Positions 26,421 through 35,723 are shown, counted from the first letter of the stretch. The stretch is 64,000 bases of DNA from an uncultured Chloroflexales bacterium (GCA_937902315.1 CALGUG010000064.1:62001-126000); one strand, 5' to 3'. Made by a program: numbers and translations. The notes: generated by a model not told the origin, from the letters alone.

Positions 26421-26884
26421 CGTTCTTCCTCTCGCTAGATCCACTTATGCCACATTCTTTAGGCTTCTTCCTCGCTTGTGCCACTCTTCTGCTACGAGTG
26501 TGCTAGCAAATTCTCTTAAAGAGTTATGCCTTTCGTAATACGTATAAAGGAAAAAGCGAGGAAAGATCAAGTTCCGCTCTGCCAAAGGCCAAAACTCAAA
26601 CTGTTCAGCCGGATTTGGTATGACGCTCTGCCAATACGCAAAGCAGGCGCTGTTTAGCATCGAACTCCAGCGTTTGGGCCCGGCGGGCTGCAGTGAATGC
26701 ATCGCTTTCTTAGATAGCAAGCGTAGCAGTCTTTAGACGGATTTGCGATGTTGGTAGCCGTAGGCGGACGCGGTGAGGACTGAATGGTAGCTAGAGATCT
26801 CGACGCCAACAGAAAAAAGCGTGGGGCCCAGAAATACGAGGGGCGGCTCCTCAAGCCGAGAAGCCGCCCGCAGATCAAACAGAG
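26421..26884. repeat. Gap with B element and A core
   Basis: No gene. B element in plus orientation, right end GGATTTGGTAT at 26612-26622, box CTCTGCCAAAGGCCAAAA at about 26577; its left end is not resolved (about 26500). A solo ACGGATTTGCGAT (about 26737) and the A core in minus orientation (26750-26772) follow. A GGGCGGCT/AGCCGCCC hairpin (26841-26869) lies behind the oxidoreductase gene but has no clear T-run. Confidence 0.7.
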
Positions 26885-27967
26885 CTAGGCTTTGGTAGCC
26901 GCCTCAACCATCGCCTGAACATTAACGACCGAGTTGGTCGCGGCAGCTTCGATCGCGGCGAACAACATGGCGTTCGACTTGATGTTGTCGGAGACCACGG
27001 TCGCGGGAGCCTCGCCGCCCTCCAGCCAATCGAGCATCTGGGCGCCCATGGCGTAGTGGCCTTCGTACTGCGGCCGCTCGGTCGGAACCTCGCGCACGCT
27101 CAGAGTGCCCTGGCTGGTGCGCTCTTCGATACGTACCACGTGATCGGCATCGAGCACGACCGTGCCGCCCTCGCACTCAATACGGTAGTATTCGCTATGC
27201 CAGCTATTCTGCTTGCCGGTCGCGAGGTTGTTGCCCTCGTAGCTGCCAACGCTGCCCGTGTTGAACTGCATCACAAACATACCGTTGGTCTCGCCCTTAA
27301 ACGAGTTGCTGCCCGCATATTTGGCATCGTCGCCACGAATCTGGCCCGGGTGCCATTCGTAGCCCGAAAGCGTCAGACAGTCGCCGCCGGTCAGGTTGCG
27401 CAGTTGGTCGAAGTGGTGCACGCTAGCCTCGACCATCAGCGAGTGGCGCATCTCGTGGCGGAAGGCCGCGCCCCATGCCAAGGGCTTGCGATAGTCGGCG
27501 GCATAACGACAAACCGCATAGTTGATCGCGCCCAGCGACTGAACCGCCTTCTTGAGGGTCAAAATACGGGGCGTATAGCGATAGTTCTGAGTCACCAACA
27601 TCTTCACGCCGGCTTTTTGCACGGCCTGATAGATCTCAACACAGCCTTCCCACGTATCGGAAATCGGCTTTTCGGACAGAATGTCCATACCGCGAGCGCA
27701 GGCCAGCTTGACTGCATCGGCGTGGAACTGAGGAGGCGTTACAATACAACAGAAATCGGCGTCAACCTTCTCGAAGGCCTCGGCCATATTGGTAAAGCAG
27801 TGAGTGCGCGAGACACCGAGCGTATCGGCAGTCTCATACAACGCTGCCTGATTGATATCAACCAAACCCGCGAATTCCATACGGTCGCTGAAAGTACGCC
27901 ACACATTATGGATCCAATGGCGGGCCATACCGCCAACACCGATCATGAGACATCGTTGTTTCGTCAT
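26885..27967 (-). CDS. Gfo/Idh/MocA family oxidoreductase
   Basis: 360 residues: NAD(P)-binding Rossmann domain (IGVGGMARHWIHN, about 9-21), the EKP motif (LSEKPISD, about 98-105) with the catalytic-site lysine, and the C-terminal alpha/beta substrate domain with a His-containing helix (ASVHHFDQLRN). Likely acts on a sugar, inositol or sugar derivative; substrate not defined. GAGGAAAGG ribosome site. A second member of the same superfamily lies at the right edge of the window. Monocistronic. Confidence 0.92.
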   Translation of the reverse strand: MTKQRCLMIGVGGMARHWIHNVWRTFSDRMEFAGLVDINQAALYETADTLGVSRTHCFTNMAEAFEKVDADFCCIVTPPQFHADAVKLACARGMDILSEKPISDTWEGCVEIYQAVQKAGVKMLVTQNYRYTPRILTLKKAVQSLGAINYAVCRYAADYRKPLAWGAAFRHEMRHSLMVEASVHHFDQLRNLTGGDCLTLSGYEWHPGQIRGDDAKYAGSNSFKGETNGMFVMQFNTGSVGSYEGNNLATGKQNSWHSEYYRIECEGGTVVLDADHVVRIEERTSQGTLSVREVPTERPQYEGHYAMGAQMLDWLEGGEAPATVVSDNIKSNAMLFAAIEAAATNSVVNVQAMVEAATKA

Positions 27968-28097
27968 TGAAAAAGCCTTTCCTCAATCGGAATCGCCCCA
28001 AAACGGGTCGCAATTGTAAGGGGTGGCCTATTCTACCACGCTTGGCTTTCTCTGTTTACAGGCTTACAACAAAACCAGATCGGCATACTCAAGCGCT

Positions 28098-28352
28098 TTA
28101 CAGCTCCCAATCGTTCTTGGGCTTTTCGTTAGCCTGATTCTCTTGCGTAATGTAGATCGGATTATCGTCTTGATGGCGAATATCAACTTCACGCCCTTGC
28201 GAAAGCGAATAATCGAAGGTATCGACGTGCTGAGGTTTCTGGGCCTCTTTGACGATCACCCCCAACTGCACCAGCAAGAGGAAAATACCCCAGCCAATGC
28301 CAACCAAGGCCAGCAAGCCAAACACCAAGCCACATAACAAAACTAACGACAT
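28098..28352 (-). CDS. Small single-span membrane protein
   Basis: 84 residues: a hydrophobic helix at about 3-33 followed by a soluble, polar tail rich in Asp, Gln and Asn. No family recognised. The start is well supported by AAGGATAAGGGG. No coupling with neighbours. Confidence 0.68.
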   Translation of the reverse strand: MSLVLLCGLVFGLLALVGIGWGIFLLLVQLGVIVKEAQKPQHVDTFDYSLSQGREVDIRHQDDNPIYITQENQANEKPKNDWEL

Positions 28353-28743
28353 TCCCCTTATCCTTTCAACGCTCTATAGCCATGCGTTACCATTCTCTGC
28401 TAACAATACGAAATTTTTCACTCGATCGTTGCAGCTTTCATGCCCCAGCGCGCTCTTCCTCATCCTCTCAATGCGCTCAGCGCTTTGGCAGCGAGGTCGC
28501 GACCTTCCATTCATCCCTCACCGCGTCCGCCTACGGCTACCAGCATCCTGCCCGCCCAACTGGGCTATCGCCTCGCAGCTTGCGCTGCGACCTGCAGGCT
28601 ACGCACAGCCTGCATGCTCGCAACGTGAAACGACAAAAAGCGGTGGAAAGAATAGTCAAGTTCTACTCTGTCGGAGGCCAAATAAAAAGCAAAAGAGCTT
28701 CTCGTTCGGCTTGTTCCGACGAGAAGCTCTTCAAAAATCGAAC
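28353..28743. repeat. Gap with A core and truncated B element
   Basis: No gene. A core in plus orientation at 28523-28544, then a B fragment (about 28640-28690) with the box CTCTGTCGGAGGCCAAAT; its right terminus is missing. The GAGAAGCTCTTC/GAAGAGCTTCTC-like symmetry near 28695-28735 (AAGAGCTTCTCGT...ACGAGAAGCTCTT) is a probable terminator for the FAD oxidoreductase gene. Confidence 0.65.
28691..28734 (-). terminator. Terminator of the FAD oxidoreductase operon
   Basis: Inverted repeat AAGAGCTTCTCGT (about 28693-28705) with ACGAGAAGCTCTT (about 28718-28730), AT-rich on both flanks, 10 bp after the stop codon of the minus-strand operon. Confidence 0.7.
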
Positions 28744-30033
28744 TTATACGGGTCGCTTCAAGACCTCGCGAGCCACATCTTGGCCCAACTCGACCGCGAA
28801 GTTGGTGCCGCGATCCCAAGGATAGACCTGGCTCATACTGGCCCAATACAGCCCTTCGAGCGGAGTCGCTAGAGGAGGAATGCGCTTGCTATGGTTGCGA
28901 GTCACAACCGGCTGGGCGTAGGGTTCGCGCTGCAGCCAAGCGCCTTTGATCCAATCGGGCTTAAAGTTGGGGTTAAAGCGCGAGATGGCAGGCAAGAAGC
29001 GCTCGATCAGCTGATCTTGGGTCATGCGGAAGTATTCGTGGTCGGCGGGCAGATAATCGCCACAATAGACCAAGTGATCGCCGCCATAGTGCTTGGCATC
29101 GATAAAATTGGTGTGCTCGACCAAAGCCAAGAAGGGGTATTCAGGCTTCTGCATGCCCTGAATCCAGTAGTAGTCGGTCAGCTTCTGCTTAAGCGCCAAG
29201 ACCAGCACCACCGCGCCCAGCGACTTTAGCTCAGAGAGTTGGCCCAGATAGTCTTTGGGCAGATCAGGCGCTAACTTGCTCAACAAACGCGGCGCGCCCG
29301 TCACAACCACACGATCATACTCGCTCTGGCAGCCACCCGCGCTCAGCTTCCAGACCTTCTCGCTGCGTTCCAGCGCCTCGACCGGCGTCGCCAAACGCAC
29401 ATCGACGCCCATACGCTTGATGGTGTTCAGCAGCGCATCGACGAAGGCTTGGAAACCGCCCTCGAAGTAGCCCAGCTTAAACGAACGAGCTTTGACGCGC
29501 GCCCAAAGCCACGCCATATTGACTTCGGAGGCATAAGCGCCAAACTTGCCCTCGAGCATGGGCTTCCAGATCACATCGTAAGCCTGCTGGCCCATCCAGC
29601 GACGCGCCCACTCAACTGCGGTGGTCTGCTCGAGTTTGCGCCAATCGTTGGTGACATACTTCAAGTAAGCGCCCGCAAAGCCAAAACGCAAGCGCGAAAT
29701 AATCGGCAGATCGGGGAAGAGCAGCATGTTGAGCGGCGTATCGAAGGGGCTGAGACGACCATTCGCCATATGGGCCGTCACCGGGCTGCGGAAGAAGGTT
29801 TTATCGCCAAAACCGATCGTATTGGCGAGCGAAAGCAGCGCTTTGTCGGTTTGGAAGAAGTGATGGTAGAAGCGTTCGAGCGGCCAGTCCCATGAAGACT
29901 CGCCGCGAAAGCCCGATGCCAAACCACCGGCGATCGGAGCCGCTTCATAGACCGTAACCTTATGGCCAGCATGGGCCAGTTCATAGGCTGCCGTAAGGCC
30001 AGCAATGCCCGCGCCAATAATACCTATATTCAA
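28744..30033 (-). CDS. FAD-dependent amine oxidase/desaturase-like oxidoreductase
   Basis: 429 residues. N-terminal FAD motif GIIGAGIAGLTAAYELA (residues 4-20), the second contact GGLASGF, and a C-terminal FAD-closing segment (LEGLYWASMSQVYPWDRGTNFAVE). It belongs to the protoporphyrinogen-oxidase/UDP-galactopyranose-mutase-like flavoprotein group often linked with glycan or lipid genes. It starts with TTG (30031-30033) and overlaps the stop of the flippase-like gene as TTGA; GGAG is 9 nt upstream. Co-transcribed and coupled with that gene, so the two probably act on one lipid-linked product. Confidence 0.86.
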   Translation of the reverse strand: MNIGIIGAGIAGLTAAYELAHAGHKVTVYEAAPIAGGLASGFRGESSWDWPLERFYHHFFQTDKALLSLANTIGFGDKTFFRSPVTAHMANGRLSPFDTPLNMLLFPDLPIISRLRFGFAGAYLKYVTNDWRKLEQTTAVEWARRWMGQQAYDVIWKPMLEGKFGAYASEVNMAWLWARVKARSFKLGYFEGGFQAFVDALLNTIKRMGVDVRLATPVEALERSEKVWKLSAGGCQSEYDRVVVTGAPRLLSKLAPDLPKDYLGQLSELKSLGAVVLVLALKQKLTDYYWIQGMQKPEYPFLALVEHTNFIDAKHYGGDHLVYCGDYLPADHEYFRMTQDQLIERFLPAISRFNPNFKPDWIKGAWLQREPYAQPVVTRNHSKRIPPLATPLEGLYWASMSQVYPWDRGTNFAVELGQDVAREVLKRPV

Positions 30034-31082
30034 GATGTGACTCCTGTCGCAACATCATCAGTTTCCGATTCGCTGTTCGCCTTGGCCTGATCGCGCCGCT
30101 CTTCAACAGCGTGATCGATATCGCGCCATGTTACGCTTTCGCGCCACATATACCACGCGCCAAGCAGAGTGATCGGCAGCCAGAGCGCCACATGCAATAC
30201 CAAGGTATAACCAGTTGCCAGCGCTTTTTCAACACCAAAACTGCCCAATATAGCGATACCAGGCGCATCGAAGGTGCCCACATAGCCAGGCGAAGAAGGA
30301 ATGGTTGTAGCCAGATTGACCACGGCTGTCATCAGCATCAGCACTGTGAAATCCACCTCAAAGGGGAAGGCTTTCATCACGAACCAATACTTGACCGTCT
30401 CGGTCAGCCAAATCAGAGTCGATGTAATAAAAATCGTAAGCAACTCGCGCGGGCTGCGCAAGGACTGCAGACCCTCGATAAAACGATCAAAAATATCGTG
30501 GATCTTTGGTCGTAGTTTAGCAGGCACAAAACGATCGACAAACCATGTATAGACAGCTTTGGCCCGTGCAGGGCGAGCGGCCAAGGCTAAAAAGACCACC
30601 AGCGCGATCAAAAAGAGCACACTAAACACGATCACAATCGTTCGATAGGCGTCGGGCAGCGGCGCAAACGGCAGGGTAGCAAACACAAATAAGAGCATCA
30701 CCAAGCCGTCGAAAAGCCGCTCGAGCACAACCGTCGCCAACGAAGCGCTGATCGAAACTCCCTCTTTGCGGCGCAAGACATACGAGCGCAAAACCTCTCC
30801 AGCACGCGCCGGGTAGACATTGTTGCCCATATAACCGATCACAACGATTGGGAAGAGACGTGACGTAGGGATATCTTTGATATGGGCTAGCATCGAACGC
30901 CAGCGCCAAGTACGCGCCCAGACAGCGACAAAATAAACGGCAACGCCGGGGATGATCCACCAGTAGTTAGCACTGCGTAAGGTCTGCCAGAAATGGACCA
31001 GATCAAGGCCACGCAGAGCGAGGTATAAACAAACGATGCTGACCACGAGGCCCAGCCAGAACTTCCAGCTTCGCAATGACAC
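30030..31082 (-). CDS. Lysylphosphatidylglycerol-synthase/AglD-like flippase-domain protein
   Basis: 350 residues, seven or eight transmembrane helices (about 8-25, 42-58, 78-92, 125-142, 150-168, 215-235, 245-262, 285-308). Family motifs: NNVYPARAGEVLRSYVL after the third segment and SSPGYVGTFDAPG near the end. Such proteins (UPF0104/LPG_synthase_TM) move or modify lipid-linked sugars or lipids. Terminal tail is charged and disordered. First gene of a two-gene operon with the flavoprotein. Confidence 0.88.
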   Translation of the reverse strand: MSLRSWKFWLGLVVSIVCLYLALRGLDLVHFWQTLRSANYWWIIPGVAVYFVAVWARTWRWRSMLAHIKDIPTSRLFPIVVIGYMGNNVYPARAGEVLRSYVLRRKEGVSISASLATVVLERLFDGLVMLLFVFATLPFAPLPDAYRTIVIVFSVLFLIALVVFLALAARPARAKAVYTWFVDRFVPAKLRPKIHDIFDRFIEGLQSLRSPRELLTIFITSTLIWLTETVKYWFVMKAFPFEVDFTVLMLMTAVVNLATTIPSSPGYVGTFDAPGIAILGSFGVEKALATGYTLVLHVALWLPITLLGAWYMWRESVTWRDIDHAVEERRDQAKANSESETDDVATGVTS

Positions 31083-31286
31083 ACTCCTAGGCGCTGTTGG
31101 CTATATCTAAGGCTTTCTCAGCGGCTACAAAACACCTTCGGTATGATACCGTTCAGTGTTGTGCTTGTCAACGCAGGTTGAAAGCGCCTTTCTACAACCC
31201 TCCAACCGTTCGTATTGTAACGAACCAACAATACCACAAATCGGGGGTTTGCATCCACACAGCACCCGCAGCCAATAAAGCTGATC
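31083..31286. other. Upstream region of the flippase operon
   Basis: No gene. AT-rich; likely contains the operon promoter but no clear hexamer pair was found. Confidence 0.35.
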
Positions 31287-31455
31287 ATACCAAATCCGTT
31301 TGAGCGCCTCCAGACTCTGGCGGCTTGGCCTCTTCCCCAACAAAAGTCCTCAGCGCGTCCGCCTACGGCTACCAACAGCTCGCCCGTAACCTCGCTGTTG
31401 TAACTGTGTGCCGAAAGACTGTGCCAACAGATAACGATTCAAACGGATTTTGTAT
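31287..31455 (+). repeat. A-family core enclosed by B-type termini
   Basis: Composite: left end ATACCAAATCCGTTTGA (31287-31303), A module with CTCTGGCGG and core 31355-31376, right end TCAAACGGATTTTGTAT (31439-31455). The two ends are inverted repeats of each other over about 17 bp. The B internal box is absent. This is the clearest sign that A can be cargo between B ends. Confidence 0.75.
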
Positions 31456-31538
31456 AAAGCAGGAGAAACAAGGAAAGAAATAGTAAAGTTCTACTCTGCC
31501 GAAGGCCAAATACAATGCAATCAAGCAGATCTGCTATC
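31456..31538 (+). repeat. B-family element, left-truncated
   Basis: Abuts the composite element. Box CTCTGCCGAAGGCCAAAT at about 31494; right end GCAGATCTGCTATCA. Its last bases are the stop codon of the response regulator gene on the other strand. Confidence 0.7.
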
Positions 31539-32214
31539 AAGCGTGATCTAAGCCAAGCCGCAGAGCCAGAATCGCCGCCTGAGTGCGGTCGGTCACATCG
31601 AGTTTGAGGAAGATCGTGCTGAGGTAGTTGCGCACTGTGCCCTCCGAGAGGTGTAAGGTACGCGCGATCTCGTTGTTTGGCAATCCCTGAGCCAGCAAAC
31701 GCAAAATCTCGCGTTCGCGCTCGCTCAGCTCAGCAAGCTTCTCTTGGGCCTGCTCTTGCTCAAGCCGAGCGCTCGTAGCCGAGCCAACCTCCGACTTCTG
31801 GGCAACGTAGCTAAACAGTTTGCCCGCCACCTGCGGATCGACCACCGTACCGCCCTCCATGGTCGTTTTGATCGCCGCGATCAGCTCTTCGCGGGGCGAA
31901 TCCTTGAGCAAGTAACCGCTCGCCCCGGCCCGAATCGCATCGAAGACCCATTCATCGGCATCGTAGGTGGTCAGCACCAGCACGCGCACCTGCGGGTAAA
32001 GCGCTCGGATCTGGCGCGTAGCCTGCACCCCATTCATCACCGGCATCTTGAGATCCATCAAGACCAGATCGGGCTTCAGATTCGGAATAGCCGCCAAAGC
32101 CTCGGCCCCGTTAGAGGCAATGCCGACTACATCGATCTCTTCAACCGTGCTCAGGATAAAACGCAGCCCTTCACAGACCACTTCTTGATCATCACAAATA
32201 AGTACGCGTAGCAT
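31537..32214 (-). CDS. NarL/FixJ family response regulator
   Basis: 225 residues: receiver domain (1-120) with acidic pocket Asp8/Asp9, phospho-acceptor Asp54 (LVLMDLKMP) and Lys near 104 (LLKDS), then a LuxR-type HTH (about 160-220, LSEREREILRLLAQGLPNNEIARTL). Cognate of the histidine kinase whose gene overlaps by 23 nt upstream. The stop codon TGA (31537-31539) is formed by the end of a B repeat. Confidence 0.94.
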   Translation of the reverse strand: MLRVLICDDQEVVCEGLRFILSTVEEIDVVGIASNGAEALAAIPNLKPDLVLMDLKMPVMNGVQATRQIRALYPQVRVLVLTTYDADEWVFDAIRAGASGYLLKDSPREELIAAIKTTMEGGTVVDPQVAGKLFSYVAQKSEVGSATSARLEQEQAQEKLAELSEREREILRLLAQGLPNNEIARTLHLSEGTVRNYLSTIFLKLDVTDRTQAAILALRLGLDHA

Positions 32215-33451
32215 GGCCGATCCTTACAGTCAATTCTAGTCTTGTTCCTTGGCCCGGTTGCGTGCTGATCTCGAATTCACCGCCGACCAAGCGGCTGCGT
32301 TCGCGCATGCCCTGCAAGCCAAAATGCTGCGGTTTAGCAGCCCGATCGAGCTGAAAACCACAGCCATCATCCTGAATAGTTAAACGGGCCAGATCATCGG
32401 TCACCCCAAAACAGAGCCTTAGATTGCGCGCTTCGGCGTGGCGGATCACATTCTCTAAGCCCTCTTGGGCCACCCGATAGATGCACTGTTCAATATCAGG
32501 CGGCAACTCAGAATCGCGCTCTGGAAGCTGCACATGCAGTTGAAGCCCTGCACGTTCGGCGCAAGTCTCTGCCAAGCGCCGCAGAGCCAAGACCAAGCCA
32601 AGATCTTCGAGCGGCGATGCCCGCAGCGATTGCAAGGCGCGCCGGGCCTCATTCAAACCGTTGCGGGTCGCCAGCAACGAGCTATCGAGCAAGCTCTGGG
32701 CCTTCTCAGGGTCGCGCGCCCACAACGAGCGAACCGCTTCCAACTGCACCGCCACCGCGCTCAACGAATGGGCCAAGGTGTCGTGCAGCTCGCGCGCTAG
32801 TCGGTTGCGCTCACGGCTGACCGCAAGCTGCTCTAAGGTCACGGTATAGTGGATCAAGCGCTGATGGGCTTCCTCTAGCTCGCGTCTCTGCTTGCGCTGG
32901 CGTGTCACCAGCTCGGCCACAACATAACCTAAAATGGGTAACGAGACCAAACGAAGCGTAAAGGCTGTAGCAAAGAGCGGCAAAGCGGCGCGTTCAGCTG
33001 GCGAAGCCTGAAGATAGAAGATAATTTCAAACAGCCCGATAATAAAACAAAAGAACCAAAAGCGCCGTAAACTATATTGCCAAGCAACCACTACCACCAA
33101 TACCACCAGCGTGGGATACGAGTGCACCAAAGCCACAAATTGGGCATGGGGTTGATACATGTCGCGTGTCCAGCTCCCCAACATGCCCGGCTGTATAAGA
33201 GTAGTATTGATAATCGCCAAACCGATCACAAGCGGCAAAAACATGCGCCCCAACAGGCTTAGCGCTCGCTTCCAAAACAAAAAAATAAACAGCCCTAGCG
33301 TTAAAACGAGATCGCCCCAAGCGGTAAGTGGCAAACTGGCTTCTTTTTTCACGAACCAGCTAATGGCTAACAGCACGACCAAAACCAAGCGTGCCAGCGC
33401 AAAAAATCGTAATAAAGGGAGGATCCCTGGTTCAATACTATCTCTCTCCAT
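32192..33451 (-). CDS. Sensor histidine kinase (HisKA_3, NarX/DesK-type)
   Basis: 419 residues: about six transmembrane helices in the first 180 residues (near 14-32, 46-61, 68-84, 110-125, 131-148, 158-180), coiled coil (about 182-212), HisKA_3 phospho-acceptor His223 in ARELHDTLAHSL, and HATPase_c with IQDDGCGF and GLQGMRERSRLVGG. No extracytoplasmic sensor domain, so it probably senses a membrane or intramembrane cue, as DesK does. Forms an operon with the response regulator. No clear target such as an ABC transporter is adjacent. Confidence 0.93.
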   Translation of the reverse strand: MERDSIEPGILPLLRFFALARLVLVVLLAISWFVKKEASLPLTAWGDLVLTLGLFIFLFWKRALSLLGRMFLPLVIGLAIINTTLIQPGMLGSWTRDMYQPHAQFVALVHSYPTLVVLVVVVAWQYSLRRFWFFCFIIGLFEIIFYLQASPAERAALPLFATAFTLRLVSLPILGYVVAELVTRQRKQRRELEEAHQRLIHYTVTLEQLAVSRERNRLARELHDTLAHSLSAVAVQLEAVRSLWARDPEKAQSLLDSSLLATRNGLNEARRALQSLRASPLEDLGLVLALRRLAETCAERAGLQLHVQLPERDSELPPDIEQCIYRVAQEGLENVIRHAEARNLRLCFGVTDDLARLTIQDDGCGFQLDRAAKPQHFGLQGMRERSRLVGGEFEISTQPGQGTRLELTVRIGHATRTYL

Positions 33452-33610
33452 GCGCTCATCGTAGCATAGAAGCTTACAAGTTTCTATTGACGTCGATCAT
33501 ATGATGTTTGTCATCGACAGCGATTATTGTTAACACTGTGCAGCTCGCAGTATTCGAGCTATCATAACTCGTGGTTAGAACGTTTTTCACGCTAGAGGAG
33601 CTGTTCAGGC

Positions 33611-35290
33611 ATGCAAGATCACGATCGACAGAACGCTGACACCATATCTCTGAATCTGACGGACGCTTCTTCACACACAGGTAAGGAGACGCCTAAAGTA
33701 TCGCGACGAGCCTTTATTCAAGGCACGGGTGCAGCCCTGTTGGGCGCAGCCACAGCCAATATCATCGGCCTCAGCCAAACGAGTGCAAGCGCCAAGCCTT
33801 CAGACCAAACGCCCAGCCAACTCCCCGAGCGACCCAACATCGTCATTATTTTGACCGACCAAGAGCGGGCCGAATGCCACTGGCCCGAGGGCTGGTCGGC
33901 CAAGAATCTCCCCAATCGCGAGCGGCTGGTGCAAACCGGGCTGAGCTTCCGACAGGCTTACTGCAATTCGTGTATGTGCTCGCCCAGCCGCAGCACCTTC
34001 TTTACCGGCCTCTACCCGGCCCAGCATGGCGTCACCGCAACGCTCACCACGGGCGGCTCGCTTTCACCGAACGAAACGCAGCTCTCAAGCAGCATTCAAA
34101 ATATGGCCCGCCTCTTGGAATCGGCTGGATACAACGTGCACTATCGCGGCAAATGGCACCTTTCCAAGGGCAAAAACGATCAAGCATTAACCAGCGCAGA
34201 TGTCGCAGCCTTCGGCTTTAAAGGTTGGGTCGCGCCCGATGCGGGCGAAGATACAGCCGTCGATAACTTCGGCGGCGGCGAAGCCAACCACGATGGCCGC
34301 TTCGCCCAAGAGGCCGCCGAGTTTATCGCCAGCCAGCGCGATGCCACTCAACCATTCGCCCTAATCGTCTCGTTCGTCAATCCCCACGACGTCTTAGCAC
34401 TCCCGCGCACCATCGATCAAGATGAGGTCTACAAGGCCGACCCGACCAAATACGAGCAAGGCATCAGACTCGAAGATATTCCTTCGCTTGATGAAGATCT
34501 GATTCTCAATAACAAACCCCGTGCCCAACGCCAAGCGCTGGCCTATCTCAATTATGGCTTAGGTATTTTGAAACCTACGCCATCAAAAGATCGCGAAAAC
34601 TACGTCAACCTCTACGCCTACTTGCAAAAAGTCAGCGATGCTCATATCGGCACGGTAATCGACGCGCTGGAAGAGAACAATCTGCGCGATAGCACTATCA
34701 TCATCCGCACCTCCGACCACGGCGAAATGGGTCTATCGCACGGTGGCATGCGCCAAAAGCTCTTCAACGCCTATCAAGAGACCATCCATATTCCGTTGGT
34801 AATCTCGAACCCGATCCTCTTCCCAGAACCCAAGAGCACCGATGCGCTCGCCAGCCTGATCGATATTATGCCGACTCTAGCCAACATCGCCAAGGTGCCA
34901 AATCCCGAAGCCTGGGACTTCAGAGGTGTCGATCTCTCGCCCCTTCTGAGCGACCCCAACAAACAGGTGCAAGATGCTGTGCTCTTCACCTTCGACGATG
35001 AAAACCCGGGTTCGCCTAACCCCCAGAACTTTGTGACACAGCCCAACCACATCCGCACCATTGTCGACGGCAAGTGGAAGTTTAGCCGCTACTTCGACCC
35101 AAGCGGTCAGGAAGAGGAAGAGTACGAACTCTATGATTTGGTCAACGATCCGAACGAGCTGAACAACCTAGCCGGAAAGAATACAGAGAAGCAGGCCGAG
35201 ATGGCAGCCAAACTAGCCGCTCTGGAAGCGCAACGCCTTGCGCCCCGCCAGACCTATAAAACCTATCTACCAAGCGTCTATCAAAGCTAA
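33611..35290 (+). CDS. Sulfatase with Tat signal
   Basis: 559 residues. Twin-arginine signal SRRAFIQGTGAALLG (31-45). Sulfatase fold with formylglycine motif CSPSR, Cys123 being the residue to convert; metal site TDQ at 82-84 (usually DD/DN) and the HG pair in TSDHGEMGLSHG. Substrate unknown (sulfated polysaccharide or aryl sulfate). The C-terminus ends TYLPSVYQS, resembling the YLP-type tail of many exported Chloroflexota proteins. A formylglycine-generating enzyme is not in the window. No GGAGG site; GAGGAG lies further upstream. Monocistronic. Confidence 0.92.
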   Translation: MQDHDRQNADTISLNLTDASSHTGKETPKVSRRAFIQGTGAALLGAATANIIGLSQTSASAKPSDQTPSQLPERPNIVIILTDQERAECHWPEGWSAKNLPNRERLVQTGLSFRQAYCNSCMCSPSRSTFFTGLYPAQHGVTATLTTGGSLSPNETQLSSSIQNMARLLESAGYNVHYRGKWHLSKGKNDQALTSADVAAFGFKGWVAPDAGEDTAVDNFGGGEANHDGRFAQEAAEFIASQRDATQPFALIVSFVNPHDVLALPRTIDQDEVYKADPTKYEQGIRLEDIPSLDEDLILNNKPRAQRQALAYLNYGLGILKPTPSKDRENYVNLYAYLQKVSDAHIGTVIDALEENNLRDSTIIIRTSDHGEMGLSHGGMRQKLFNAYQETIHIPLVISNPILFPEPKSTDALASLIDIMPTLANIAKVPNPEAWDFRGVDLSPLLSDPNKQVQDAVLFTFDDENPGSPNPQNFVTQPNHIRTIVDGKWKFSRYFDPSGQEEEEYELYDLVNDPNELNNLAGKNTEKQAEMAAKLAALEAQRLAPRQTYKTYLPSVYQS

Positions 35291-35723
35291 CGAGGAAAAG
35301 TTGTGTGTTTAGATACACCGATGGCCTCTGTACACCGCCAGATAGCCCCTCGTTTTGATGGGCGGGCAGTTGGTAGCCGTAGGCGGACGCGCTAGAAGTC
35401 GCATGGTAGCTAGCAATCTCGCCGCTTGAGTGCTGATACCAAATTCGTTTAAAGACTTACCCACTTGGAGTGTAAGAAAACAAAACCGGGGAAAGAAACA
35501 AGTTCCACTCTGCCGAAGGCCAAATAGCATGAAGCAACCGAATTTGGTATGAACTAATCGAACGGATTTGGTATAAACCGCTTGCAGCTCAGGGCTAGAG
35601 CAAAAACAGGGCTTCGCTTAACAAAGCGAGGCCCTATGCTATCTCGCGGATCAAGCCCGCTTGTGGTATCATGCTCCTAGTTTTTCGCAGTCATGCATAA
35701 CCGATCAGTTACGAGGTAGATCA
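35291..35723. repeat. Gap with A core, complete B element and solo B end
   Basis: No gene. A core in minus orientation (35369-35391), then B element 35436-35550, then a further B-type end ACGGATTTGGTAT at 35562-35574. The gatC promoter should lie in the last 130 bp. Confidence 0.72.
35436..35550 (+). repeat. Complete short B-family element (115 bp)
   Basis: Best minimal copy: terminal inverted repeats ATACCAAATTCG (35436-35447) and CGAATTTGGTAT (35539-35550), matching over 12 of 12 positions, with the box CTCTGCCGAAGGCCAAAT at about 35507. No C hairpin inside, showing that the hairpin is an optional module. Confidence 0.82.

Noticed and set aside
28440..28872. Short frames reading LRLPAS, ASAYGYQ or LVAVGGRA in many gaps
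   Set aside because: These are translations of the A repeat core in different frames. The shared peptide comes from DNA-level repetition, not from a protein family.
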